In this document: piece by piece, positions 26,829-34,951 of the stretch | Position numbering within the stretch: position 1 is the stretch's first letter | Layout: every line of letters starts with the position of its first letter | Assembly: GCF_019084075.1 (NCBI RefSeq) | Contig: NZ_JAHREN010000001.1 | Location: 4,490,501 to 4,554,500 of the forward strand | Length of the DNA stretch: 64,000 bases | Reading direction: 5' to 3' | Source of the DNA: Siccirubricoccus sp. G192 | GTDB taxonomy: Bacteria; Pseudomonadota; Alphaproteobacteria; Acetobacterales; Acetobacteraceae | Made by a program: the position numbers and the translations under genes | Notes under the pieces: generated by a model | What the model saw: the letters and a program-made list of their open reading frames with translations, nothing else | The model's database searches: none | What the model was told of the DNA's origin: nothing

Positions 26829-28019
26829 GTGCGGCTGACCGAGCATGATGGCAAGACGCTGCTGCGCCGCCACGGCCTGGCGGTGCCGCGCGGCACGCTG
26901 CTGGCCGGCCCGCCGGGGCCGGAGGCGGCCGGCATGCTGAAGGCGCAGACGCTGGAAGGCAGCCGCGGCAAGCGCGGGCTGGTGCGGCGGGTCGCGGCCG
27001 GCGAGGCGCCGGTAGCCGCCGCTGCCATTCGCGCCGCCCTCGGCGATGCAACCGCGCCGCTGCTGCTGGAGGAGGCCGTTGCGATGGTGCGGGAGGTCTA
27101 TCTGGCCCTCCGCATCGACGGCACCGCCCAGGCCATCGAACTGCTCTGCTCCCCGGCCGGCGGCGTCGAGGTGGAAGCCGCCGATGCCCTGCTCCGCTGC
27201 CCCCTTGATCCCGATGCTGGCCTCGCACTGGAGATGGTCTTCGCCACGCTGCGCCCCGCCTTCCCGCCCGATCTCGCGGCCCGCCTGGCGCGGCTGGCGC
27301 TGCGGTTGGCGCGGGTGATGCGGGCGGAGGACCTCGAATTGCTGGAGATCAACCCGCTGGCGGTGCTGCCGGATGGCGGGCTGATGGCCTGCGACGCCAG
27401 GCTGGTGCGCGACGATGCAAGCGCCTTCCGGCACGCGCCGCCGCCGCTTTCCGCGGCGCTGGAGGATGCGGCGCTGACGCCGCTGGAACGCCGCGCCCGC
27501 GACCAGGGCTTCCAATTGGTGGAACTGCCGGGCGGCACGGTGGCGATGGTGACGGCCGGCGCCGGGCTCGGTATGTTGATGCTGGACCTGCTCGGCGATG
27601 CCGGCTGCCCCGCCGCCTGCTTCATGGACAACCTCCAGGGCGGGCCGCTGGACAGCACGGCGGAACGCCTGGACGCAGCCTTCGAGATCGCCCGGCGGCC
27701 AGCGGTGCGGGGCGTGATGTTCTTCACCACCCTGGCCTCGCGGCCACTGAAGGCGCGGGTCGATGCGCTGGCCGCGGCGCTGCGGGCCAGCCCGCCGCCG
27801 AAGCCGCTCTTCGTCGGCATCGCCGCGGGGCATGCGGCACTGCACGGCTATTCGCTGGACCAGGCACGGGCCGAGCTGGCGGCGGTGGGCGTCGCGGCGC
27901 TGCATGACAACCCGCATGACCTGGTGCGGGCGGTGGCGGCGGGGCTGCGCGCCGCATGGCCTCTGGCGTGCCCCGCCGCCCCGGCCCAGACTTGCCGGCG
28001 GGAGGATGCACCGGAATGA
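26829..28019 (+). CDS. Succinyl-CoA synthetase beta-like ATP-grasp CoA ligase subunit
   Basis: This subunit of 396 aa starts at the GTG at 26829, six bases after GGAGG. It opens with RLTEHDGKTLLRRHGLAVPRGTLL (ATP-grasp), has LELLEINPLAVLPDGGLMACDARL (metal and nucleotide site) and the C-terminal ligase domain with GAGLGMLMLDLLGDAGCPAACFMDN. It is more divergent than housekeeping SucC, which fits a catabolic acid:CoA ligase (malyl- or dicarboxylate-type). Only ten bases separate its start from that of the alpha subunit on the other strand. The stop overlaps the Bug ATG (ATGA), which ties it to uptake of the substrate. Confidence 0.82.
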   Translation: MRLTEHDGKTLLRRHGLAVPRGTLLAGPPGPEAAGMLKAQTLEGSRGKRGLVRRVAAGEAPVAAAAIRAALGDATAPLLLEEAVAMVREVYLALRIDGTAQAIELLCSPAGGVEVEAADALLRCPLDPDAGLALEMVFATLRPAFPPDLAARLARLALRLARVMRAEDLELLEINPLAVLPDGGLMACDARLVRDDASAFRHAPPPLSAALEDAALTPLERRARDQGFQLVELPGGTVAMVTAGAGLGMLMLDLLGDAGCPAACFMDNLQGGPLDSTAERLDAAFEIARRPAVRGVMFFTTLASRPLKARVDALAAALRASPPPKPLFVGIAAGHAALHGYSLDQARAELAAVGVAALHDNPHDLVRAVAAGLRAAWPLACPAAPAQTCRREDAPE

Positions 28020-29002
28020 CCCTGCGACGCCGCCACCTGCTGGCCACGGGCGCCCTGCTGCCCACGGGCGCGCTGCTGCCCTGCGCCGCGCATGCCCAGC
28101 CGCATTGGCCCGACCGGCCGCTGCGAATCGTCGTACCCTATCCGCCCGGCGGCTCGAACGACATCCTGGCCCGCATCCTGGCCGAGCCGCTGCGCGAGAT
28201 CCTGGGTCAGCCCGTGCTGGTGGAGAACCGGGCCGGCGCCGGCGGCAATATTGGCACCGATGCGGTGGCCAAATCGCCGCCCGATGGGCACAGCCTGCTG
28301 CTCACCGCCCCCGGCCCGCTGGCGATCAACGAGCATCTCTACCGCGGCATGCCCTTCAGCCCGGAGCACGACCTGGTGCCGGTGGCGCTGGTGGCCAGCG
28401 TGCCGATCGTGCTGATGGCAACCAATGCGCTGCCGGTGCGCAACTTGGCCGAGCTGATCGCCCTGGCGAAGCGGGAGCCGGGGCGGCTTGCCTTCGGCTC
28501 CTCCGGCAATGCCAGCACCAACCACCTGGCCGGCGAGCTGCTGAAGAGCATGGCCGGGATCGAGGTGGTGCATGTGCCCTATCGCGGCGCCGCGCCGGCC
28601 ATGACGGATCTCATCGCCGGCCAGGTGCAGTTCATGTTCGACAACATGCCGGGCTCCCTGCCGCAGCTCCGCGAGGGCCGGGTGCGGGCGCTGGCCCTGG
28701 CCGGGGCCAGCCGCGCCGCGGTGCTGCCGGAATTGCCGACGGTCGCGGAAAGCGGCCTGCCCGGCTTCGAGGCGGCGGCCTGGTTCGGCCTGGCCGCGCC
28801 GGGCGGCACGCCGCCGGCGCTGGTCGCGCGGCTCAATGCCGCGGTGCTGCAGGCCCTGGCCTCCCCCGCCTTGCGCGCCCGCTTCGCCGAGGCGGGGGCC
28901 GAGCCCGGCGGGCTGGACGCTGCCGGCTTTGCCGGTTTCGTCGCGGCGGAGCGGGAGAAGTGGCGGCAGGTGGTGGCCGCGTCCGGCGCCCGGGCCGACT
29001 AG
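28016..29002 (+). CDS. Tripartite tricarboxylate receptor, Bug/TctC family
   Basis: This 328-aa periplasmic receptor starts at ATG 28016, overlapping the CoA ligase stop. The leader RRRHLLATGALLPTGALLPCAAHA is followed by WPDRPLRIVVPYPPGGSNDILAR, LGQPVLVENRAGAGGNIGTDAVAKSPPDG-type blocks, VHVPYRGAAPAMTDLIAGQV and ESGLPGFEAAAWFGLAAPGGTP. The coupling with a CoA ligase subunit suggests it captures the acid that the ligase activates; this is inference. No TctAB genes are seen. Confidence 0.87.
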   Translation: MTLRRRHLLATGALLPTGALLPCAAHAQPHWPDRPLRIVVPYPPGGSNDILARILAEPLREILGQPVLVENRAGAGGNIGTDAVAKSPPDGHSLLLTAPGPLAINEHLYRGMPFSPEHDLVPVALVASVPIVLMATNALPVRNLAELIALAKREPGRLAFGSSGNASTNHLAGELLKSMAGIEVVHVPYRGAAPAMTDLIAGQVQFMFDNMPGSLPQLREGRVRALALAGASRAAVLPELPTVAESGLPGFEAAAWFGLAAPGGTPPALVARLNAAVLQALASPALRARFAEAGAEPGGLDAAGFAGFVAAEREKWRQVVAASGARAD

Positions 29003-29057
29003 ATCAGCCGCGCCGGCCCCGGCATGATGGCGCGAGGCATTCCAGGGACCAAGCAGC

Positions 29058-29732
29058 ATGACCGTCGGCTTCCGCATCCGCCTCGTCACCGCCCGCGTCG
29101 ATGCCGCGCTCTGCGCCCGGGCCGCCAAACTGCCGGCGGCCAATATCGGCGATGTGATGAGCCGCATGCAGACCATGCGCGGCGGCTTTCGCCCCTTCGG
29201 CGGCCGCAAGGTGGTGGCCGGGCCGGCCTTCACCATCCGCGCCCGGTCCGGCGACAACCTCATGCTGCACCGCGCCATCGACCTGGCGGAGCCCGGCGAT
29301 GTCATCGTCTGCGATGGCGGCGGCGAACTCGCCATCGCCCAGACCGGCGAGCTGATGATGGGCCATGCCGCAAAGCGCGGCATTGCGGCGGTCATCATCG
29401 ATGGCGCGGTGCGCGACATCGCGGCGCTGGCGATGCTCGATCTCGGCATCTGGGCCTGTGGCGTGACGCCCTCCGGCCCCTACAAGGACGGGCCGGGCGA
29501 GATCGGCTATCCCGTCTCCTGCGGCGGCCAGGTGGTGATGCCGGGAGACCTCGTCATGGCCGATGAGGATGGCGTGGTGGTGGTCCCGGCCGCCGATGCC
29601 GCCGAGGTGCTGGTCGCGGCCGAGGCGCATAATGCCAAGGAAATCAAGGCCCAGGCGGCGATCGAGGCAGGCACCAGTGAACGCGGCTGGGTGCTGGACC
29701 TGCTCAGGTCCAAGGGCTGCGACGGGGCCTGA
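29058..29732 (+). CDS. RraA family protein, possible HMG/CHA-type aldolase
   Basis: This 224-aa protein of the RraA/menG-like fold has GDVMSRMQTMRGGFRPFGG, AGPAFTIRARSGDN, VCDGGGELAIAQTGELM and IIDGAVRDIAAL, with the G-x-R-D metal/carboxylate site (GAVRD). Many relatives are 4-hydroxy-4-methyl-2-oxoglutarate or carboxy-hydroxy-oxoadipate aldolases; RraA itself inhibits RNase E. Position next to a Bug receptor and the CoA ligase favours a catabolic aldolase. The ATG at 29058 lies 55 bp after the Bug stop on the same strand. Confidence 0.8.
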   Translation: MTVGFRIRLVTARVDAALCARAAKLPAANIGDVMSRMQTMRGGFRPFGGRKVVAGPAFTIRARSGDNLMLHRAIDLAEPGDVIVCDGGGELAIAQTGELMMGHAAKRGIAAVIIDGAVRDIAALAMLDLGIWACGVTPSGPYKDGPGEIGYPVSCGGQVVMPGDLVMADEDGVVVVPAADAAEVLVAAEAHNAKEIKAQAAIEAGTSERGWVLDLLRSKGCDGA

Positions 29733-29756
29733 GCCGGAGGGTCGGGCGGCGCGGCC

Positions 29757-30035
29757 CTACCGCCGCCGCCCGGCACGTCGGCGCGGCCGCTGTGGTTCCA
29801 CCGGCTGCAGCAGCATCACCGCCGCGCCGAATTGGGCGCTGGCGAAGGTGAGGCCGGTGAAGACCCAGAGCAGCAGGATCGGCCCCGCCGGCTGCGACGC
29901 CTGCCGCAGCAAGGTGCCGATGCCGCCGGGATCACCCAGCAGCAGCGCGGCCATGAACAGTGCGGCCAGTCCGAAGCCGATGGCGCTGTGCAGCGCCAGG
30001 AAGCGGAGCGGCAGGTTGCGGATCGAATTCGGCAT
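29757..30035 (-). CDS. Small two-helix membrane protein of unknown function
   Basis: This 92-aa protein has two hydrophobic segments (about residues 12-33 and 50-75) and a basic tail (RPRRRAGRRR). I do not recognise a family. It is convergent with the RraA gene and lies downstream of trmO on the same strand, 57 bp after it. Confidence 0.6.
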   Translation of the reverse strand: MPNSIRNLPLRFLALHSAIGFGLAALFMAALLLGDPGGIGTLLRQASQPAGPILLLWVFTGLTFASAQFGAAVMLLQPVEPQRPRRRAGRRR

Positions 30036-30092
30036 GTCCGCAGAGCGCAGGCGCGGCCGCCGGGTTCCTTCCGGGATCAGTCCTGGCCGGGA

Positions 30093-30554
30093 TCAGTCCT
30101 GGCGGGGTGTCGCATGCGGGGCGAGCCAGCCCATGCTGGCCCCGGGCTCCGCATCCGTGCTCGGCAGATAGGGCTTGATGTCGAGCAGCGGCGTGCCGTC
30201 CACGCAGTCCAGGTAGCGCACCCGCAGCACGCCCGGCGCCTCGAACCCTTCGAAAGCCACCACGGAAAGCCCGATCGGGTTCGGGCGGAAGGGCGCGCGG
30301 GTGGCGAAGACGCCGCGCCGCCGCGTATCGAAGGGCGGGGTGAAGTTCAGCCGCGCCACGCCGGCGCGATGCATCCAATAGAGCAGGAGGAGGTGCGAGA
30401 ATCCCTCCACCCCCTCCAGCCCGGGCAGGTATTCCGCCTCCATCACCACGCGGCAGAGCGGCGCCGGCTGCGCCTGGCGGCCATTGCGCGGGCACTCGGC
30501 CGGTGTCGCCCAGGGGGTTTCGATGCGGCCGATGGGGCTGAGGGTGAAGGCCAT
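30093..30554 (-). CDS. trmO: tRNA (N6-threonylcarbamoyladenosine37-N6)-methyltransferase TrmO
   Basis: This 153-aa SAM-dependent enzyme methylates t6A37 in threonine tRNAs. It opens with FTLSPIGRIETPW, has LEGVEGFSHLLLLYWMH, and the signature TRAPFRPNPIGLSVV at about residues 88-102, followed by LDCVDGTPLLDIKPYLP, all diagnostic for the TsaA/YaeB fold. The ATG at 30554 lies eight bases beyond the CaiB gene end, so it is co-transcribed with the MaoC-CaiB pair, though unrelated in function. Confidence 0.9.
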   Translation of the reverse strand: MAFTLSPIGRIETPWATPAECPRNGRQAQPAPLCRVVMEAEYLPGLEGVEGFSHLLLLYWMHRAGVARLNFTPPFDTRRRGVFATRAPFRPNPIGLSVVAFEGFEAPGVLRVRYLDCVDGTPLLDIKPYLPSTDAEPGASMGWLAPHATPRQD

Positions 30555-30562
30555 GCCGCAGG

Positions 30563-31765
30563 TTATCCTGGCGGCGCCAGAACCGCGCCGCCGATCAGCG
30601 CCGCGATCTCGGCCTCGGTATAGCCCGCATCCGCCAGCACGCTCCGCGCATCGGCGCCGAGGCGTGGCGCCAGGGGCAGCTCGTCCGGCCCGGCGGCGGA
30701 GAAGGTCACAGGACGGCCGAGCCCGATCATCGGCCCTTCGGTTGGGTGGTTCTCCCGCCGGAGGAAGCCGGCCTCCCAGAGATGCGGGTCCTCCAGCAGC
30801 CCCTCGATGGTGTTGTAGGGCATGGCGGGAATCTCGCGCCGACGGAATTCCGCCGCCCATTCCGCCGTGCTGCGCGTGGAGAGCGCCTCCGCGCGCAGCT
30901 TGAAATAGGCATCCACGTTGCGGAAGCGCGCGCCCACCGAGTTGAAGCGCGGGTCGTCGCGCAGTTCTGGGCGGCCGATGGCATCGAAGAAGGCGAAAGC
31001 CTGGGCATCGGTATTGGCCGATACGGCGATATAGCCATCGCTCGTCGGGATCGGCTTGGCATCCGGGTTCATCACGCGCGGGTCGCCGGTCGGGCCCTCC
31101 GGGTCGAAGGTGCGGCGGAACATGTGCTCGGTCAGCACAAAATGCGCCATGCTCTCGAACATCGGCACCTCGATCGCCTGGCCCTCGCCGCTCCTCTCGC
31201 GGGCATAAAGCGCGGCGGTGATGGCCTGGGAGGCGATGATGCCGGTGATGTGGTCACACAGCACGAAGGGCGCGAAGCGCGGCTCCCCCAATACCCGCCC
31301 CAGCGCGGCGGCGAAGCCGGAGGCGCCCTGGACGATGGTGTCATAGGCCGGGCTGTCATGGTAGCGGCCGCGCTTGCCGAAGCCGGCGATGATGCAGAAG
31401 ACCAGGCGCGGGTTCCTGGCCGAAAGCGCCTCCCAGGTGATGCCGAGCCGCTCCAGCGCGCCGCTCCGCATGTTCGTCACCAGCACATCGGCCTGATCCA
31501 CCAGCCGCGCCAGCACCGCCAGCCCCGCCGCGGATTTCAGGTCCACCGCGATGCTCCGCTTGCCGCGGTTGAAATGGATGAATTTCGGCGACATGTCCGG
31601 CGAGGGCGCCGGCCCGCCCAGCTTCCGCAGCAGGTCGCCCTCCGGCGGCTCCAGCTTGACGACATCGGCACCCTGTTCGGCGAGGGTGAGCGTGCAGCTC
31701 GGCCCCACCACGACCGCCGTCAGGTCCAGCACCTTCACGCCGGAGAGCGGGCCCTTCGCGCTCAT
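30563..31765 (-). CDS. Class III CoA transferase, CaiB/BaiF family
   Basis: This roughly 400-aa enzyme moves CoA between carboxylic acids through an aspartyl-CoA intermediate. Family blocks are KVLDLTAVVVGPSCTLTLAEQGADVVKLEPP, HFNRGKRSIAVDLKS, VTNMRSGALERLG and the active-site Asp in SPAYDTIVQGASG (about residue 165). The ATG at 31765 was chosen; a GTG at 31777 overlaps the stop of the MaoC gene (GTGA) with GGAG eight bases before it and is equally plausible. It pairs with the MaoC-type hydratase upstream, as in mesaconyl/itaconyl-CoA pathways. Confidence 0.87.
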   Translation of the reverse strand: MSAKGPLSGVKVLDLTAVVVGPSCTLTLAEQGADVVKLEPPEGDLLRKLGGPAPSPDMSPKFIHFNRGKRSIAVDLKSAAGLAVLARLVDQADVLVTNMRSGALERLGITWEALSARNPRLVFCIIAGFGKRGRYHDSPAYDTIVQGASGFAAALGRVLGEPRFAPFVLCDHITGIIASQAITAALYARERSGEGQAIEVPMFESMAHFVLTEHMFRRTFDPEGPTGDPRVMNPDAKPIPTSDGYIAVSANTDAQAFAFFDAIGRPELRDDPRFNSVGARFRNVDAYFKLRAEALSTRSTAEWAAEFRRREIPAMPYNTIEGLLEDPHLWEAGFLRRENHPTEGPMIGLGRPVTFSAAGPDELPLAPRLGADARSVLADAGYTEAEIAALIGGAVLAPPG

Positions 31766-31773
31766 GCCCCCAC

Positions 31774-32646
31774 TCACGATACCGACTCCGCCGTCGCTTC
31801 CACCGCAACGCGCTCGCGGTCGCCCAGCGCCCAGAGCCGCAGCCGGTTCGCGGTTTCCGCATGGCAGACCAGGCTGGCCGGGCGGCCCACGAAAAGCGGT
31901 CGGCCGTTGCGCGTGGTGAAGGTGGTCATGCGGCGGCGCAGCCGGCTTTTCGCCAGTTCCATCAGGAAGAGCGCGGTCAGCCCGCCATTCACCACCAGCG
32001 CCGGATAGCCCTCGATGCCACGGGTATAGTCGGCGTCGTAGTGGATGCGGTGGCCGTTGAAGGTCACGGCGGAATAGCGGAACAGCAGCACGGGATCGGG
32101 CCGGAAGGCGACGCGATGCGCCTCCGCGGGAATCGGCACGGGCTCGGCGGCGGCGGGTGCGGAGGCGGCCTCCCCGCCGGAAGCCGCTTCCGGCATCGGG
32201 CGGAAGACCAGGTCCTGCTCCTCCACCACCGCTTCGACATCCAGGTTGGCGGGGGTGATGCCATGGCGGATGGTGACGAAGACCATGCGCCCGCTCCGCC
32301 CCTCCTTCGGCGTGATGCTGGCGATGCTGGAGGTGCGGCGCACCGTCTCGCCGATGCGGATGGGGGCCAGGAACCGGGTGCGCCGTCCGGCGAACATGCG
32401 GCGCGGCAGCCTGATCGGCGGCAGGAAATCACCCTTCGGCGGATGCCCATCCGCGCCGAGGCTGGATTGCGGCGCCAGCGGGCCGAACAGCACGCTGTGC
32501 CAGCCCTCCGGCAGCGGCATGCCGGCGCCGATGGTCATCGGGTCGCGGTCGAGCAGCACGGCCAGGCGGCGGATCAGCCCGAGCGATGCCTCATCCTCCA
32601 CCGTCTCCGACCGGCCGATCCATTCGCGCAGCGCGGCATCGTCCAT
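31774..32646 (-). CDS. MaoC/FAS1-dehydratase-like acyl-CoA hydratase
   Basis: This 290-aa double hot-dog protein starts at ATG 32646 behind GAGGAGAG. The N-terminal half is FAS1-dehydratase-like (RRMFAGRRTRFLAPIRIGETVRR). The C-terminal half carries the MaoC hydratase signature, FRYSAVTFNGHRIHYDADYTR, with catalytic Asp/His (about 215-225), then YPALVVNGGLTALFLMEL. Relatives hydrate mesaconyl-C4-CoA or itaconyl-CoA. It is translationally linked to the CaiB gene, so the pair likely activates and hydrates an unsaturated dicarboxylic acid. Confidence 0.85.
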   Translation of the reverse strand: MDDAALREWIGRSETVEDEASLGLIRRLAVLLDRDPMTIGAGMPLPEGWHSVLFGPLAPQSSLGADGHPPKGDFLPPIRLPRRMFAGRRTRFLAPIRIGETVRRTSSIASITPKEGRSGRMVFVTIRHGITPANLDVEAVVEEQDLVFRPMPEAASGGEAASAPAAAEPVPIPAEAHRVAFRPDPVLLFRYSAVTFNGHRIHYDADYTRGIEGYPALVVNGGLTALFLMELAKSRLRRRMTTFTTRNGRPLFVGRPASLVCHAETANRLRLWALGDRERVAVEATAESVS

Positions 32647-32776
32647 GATGCGTCTCTCCTCGGTTCCGGCAATCTCCGGAGCCGCGCCGGGCCTGTCAAT
32701 TGCGGCGTCCAGGCTTGCCCGCCGCCCGGCCCGGCGCAATGCTGCCGCCCAAAGCCGCCCGAGGGGGAAACCGCCG

Positions 32777-34162
32777 ATGCCGAGCCTGACGCCCAGCAAC
32801 TCCCCGATCGTCGCGGCCTATATGGCGCGCACGCCGGGCTCCGCCGCGCTGCACGCGCAGGCGCTGGAATTCCTGCCGAGCGGCATTGCGCATGACAGCC
32901 GGCACACCGACCCCTATCCCCTCTATACCCACCGCGCCGCCGGCCCGCGCAAATGGGATGTGGATGGCAATGAGCTGGTGGATTTCTACGGCGGCCATGG
33001 CGCGCTGCTGCTCGGCCACTGCAACCCGGCGGCCACCGCGGCGGCGCAGGCGCAATTGGCGCTCGGCACGCAATTCGGCAGTTGCCATGCGCTGGAGGTG
33101 GAGTGGAGCCGGCTGGTGACGCAGATGGTCCCCTGCGCCGAGCGGGTGCGCTTCACCTCATCGGGCACCGAGGCCACGCATATGGCGCTCCGCCTGGCGC
33201 GGGCCTTCACCGGGCGGGCGAAGGTCATCCGCTTCCAGCGGCATTTCCATGGCTGGCACGACCATATGGCCTTCGGCGTGGAGAACCACCTCGACGGCAC
33301 GCCCACCCCCGGCGTGCTGGACCAGGTGGCGCGGGAGGTGGTGCTGCTGCCGCCGAACGACATCGAGGCGGTGCGGCGCGCCTTCGCCGGGGATGAGGAC
33401 ATCGCCGCGGTGATCCTGGAGCCGACCGGCGCCTCCACCGGCATGATCCCGACCGGCGCGGAATTCCTGCGCGGCCTCCGCCAGGTGACGCAGGAGCACG
33501 GCGCGGTGCTGATCTTCGACGAGGTAGTGACGGGCTTCCGCGTCGCCCCCGGTGGTGCCCAGGCAGCCTTGGGCGTGACACCCGACCTGACGACCCTCGC
33601 AAAAATCTTGGCCGGCGGGCTGCCGGGCGGCGCGGTCTGCGGCCGCAAGGAAATTCTCGACTGGATCGATTTCGAGGTCTCGGCCGCCAGGGGCCGCGAG
33701 AAGATCCGCCACCAGGGCACCTACAACGCCAACCCCGTCTCCGCCGCCGCCGGCATCGAGACCTTGCGGCAGATCCAGGCGGGCGATGCCTGCGCCCGCG
33801 CCACCGCCGCCGCCGCGGCGCTGCGCGATGCCTTCAACCGCGTGCTGGCCGAGGAGGACATTCCCTGGGCCGTCTATGGCGAGCATTCCGTGCTGCATTT
33901 CTTCACCAACCCGGAGGGGCTGCGGATCGACCCCCTGGCCTGGGATGCGCTGGCGCAGCCCGCCTCGGTCTTCAGGCCGGACCCGCGCAAGGCCATGCTC
34001 GCCAAGCTCTATCTGGCGCTGGTGGTGGGCGGCATCGACCCCAAGGGCCCGCGCGGTGCCATCGTCTCGGCCACCCATGGCGAGGCCGAGATCGCCGCCG
34101 CGACCGGTGCCTGGCGGCAGGCATTGCGGATGCTGAAGGAGGAGGGCGAGTTGCGGCATTAG
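32777..34162 (+). CDS. Class III aminotransferase, glutamate-1-semialdehyde aminomutase-like
   Basis: This 461-aa pyridoxal-phosphate enzyme resembles HemL. It has RFTSSGTEATHMALRLARAFTG (PLP phosphate-binding), FHGWHDHMAFG, DIAAVILEPTG, LIFDEVVTGFRVAPGG (cofactor Asp), and the Schiff-base Lys in DLTTLAKILAGGLPGGAVCG. It has an N-terminal stretch and a C-terminal tail that differ from true HemL, and its location by CaiB/MaoC genes suggests a catabolic or transaminating role. The ATG at 32777 follows GAGGGGGAAACCGCC. It is divergent from the MaoC gene. Confidence 0.83.
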   Translation: MPSLTPSNSPIVAAYMARTPGSAALHAQALEFLPSGIAHDSRHTDPYPLYTHRAAGPRKWDVDGNELVDFYGGHGALLLGHCNPAATAAAQAQLALGTQFGSCHALEVEWSRLVTQMVPCAERVRFTSSGTEATHMALRLARAFTGRAKVIRFQRHFHGWHDHMAFGVENHLDGTPTPGVLDQVAREVVLLPPNDIEAVRRAFAGDEDIAAVILEPTGASTGMIPTGAEFLRGLRQVTQEHGAVLIFDEVVTGFRVAPGGAQAALGVTPDLTTLAKILAGGLPGGAVCGRKEILDWIDFEVSAARGREKIRHQGTYNANPVSAAAGIETLRQIQAGDACARATAAAAALRDAFNRVLAEEDIPWAVYGEHSVLHFFTNPEGLRIDPLAWDALAQPASVFRPDPRKAMLAKLYLALVVGGIDPKGPRGAIVSATHGEAEIAAATGAWRQALRMLKEEGELRH

Positions 34163-34364
34163 CCGGGCGTCGCCCTGGCCGGAAACACCCAAATCCGGTC
34201 AGGACGGCACCTTGGCCGATCCGGAATGGCCCCTGCGACCCTGGCTGACTCGCGGCAGCGGCGCCCGGCTCGCGGATGGTGGGAGGGTGTTCCCGGTCAT
34301 GCAGGGCCATTTCGCTGACCCATCGTTCCGCGCGGGAGGAACGCGTTGCCCCGCCAGCCCAGTG

Positions 34365-34691
34365 ATGCGGCCCCTGCCCCGCGCCCTGCTGCTGCTCGGC
34401 CTGCTTGCGCTGGCGCCCGCCGCTGCCGCCGAGTCCCGGGCCGGGTCGCGGTCGCGCGGCCCCGATGCGGCGGCGATCGAGGCGGCGCGGCGCTTCCTCT
34501 GCCCGCATGGCGGCACGCCGGTGCGCGGGCTCCGCGGCCGTTGCCGGGGCGGGGCGGGTGGGGAGGGTATGGTGTCGGGCTGGGATGCCGGCCTGCCGCC
34601 ACCGGCGCGCCGCCAAGCGCCCTGCCCCGAAGGCACCGTCGCAGTTGCCGCGCTGGCCCGGCAGGACGCGACCCGCTGCGTGCCGCGCTGA
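34365..34691 (+). CDS. Small secreted protein of unknown function
   Basis: This 108-aa product starts at ATG 34365. A clear signal peptide (RALLLLGLLALAPAAAA) precedes a mature part with three Cys (FLCPHGG, GRCRGG, APCPEG) and the tail ALARQDATRCVPR, a fourth Cys. The even number of Cys suggests disulfides in the periplasm. No family recognised. Upstream context is an intergenic hairpin-rich stretch containing ccggaaacacccaaatccgg. Confidence 0.6.
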   Translation: MRPLPRALLLLGLLALAPAAAAESRAGSRSRGPDAAAIEAARRFLCPHGGTPVRGLRGRCRGGAGGEGMVSGWDAGLPPPARRQAPCPEGTVAVAALARQDATRCVPR

Positions 34692-34951
34692 TAGCGCCCC
34701 ATGCAGCCCGGTATGGCCGGTCGCGTGCCGGAGCGCCGCAGCACGGGGCGGCGAGGCAGCCCGAGGGAAGAGGAAGTCCATATCGGTTCCCCTGCCCCGG
34801 CCAGCCTGCTACAGTTTTCCGGATCACGTCCTGCGGCGCAGCCGGTTGTTCATGCCGGATCATGCGAAGCTCCGATGCCAAAGTGACGCATTGGTGCTCG
34901 CGAGATTGGGATCAGAAGATCCCCTGCCGGCAACAGGAGAGAAGGACCGGC
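34692..34951. other. Intergenic gap before the second HWE kinase
   Basis: I see no gene in these 260 bp. The part 34786-34950 is somewhat less GC-rich and probably carries the kinase promoter, with AGGAGAGAAGGA as ribosome-binding site. Confidence 0.35.

Noticed and set aside
24977..27028. A 683-residue apparent fusion of CoA ligase alpha and HMG-CoA lyase-like protein
   Set aside because: The frame joins them only through the shift at 26145; the correct frame has a TGA at 25948 overlapping the lyase GTG.
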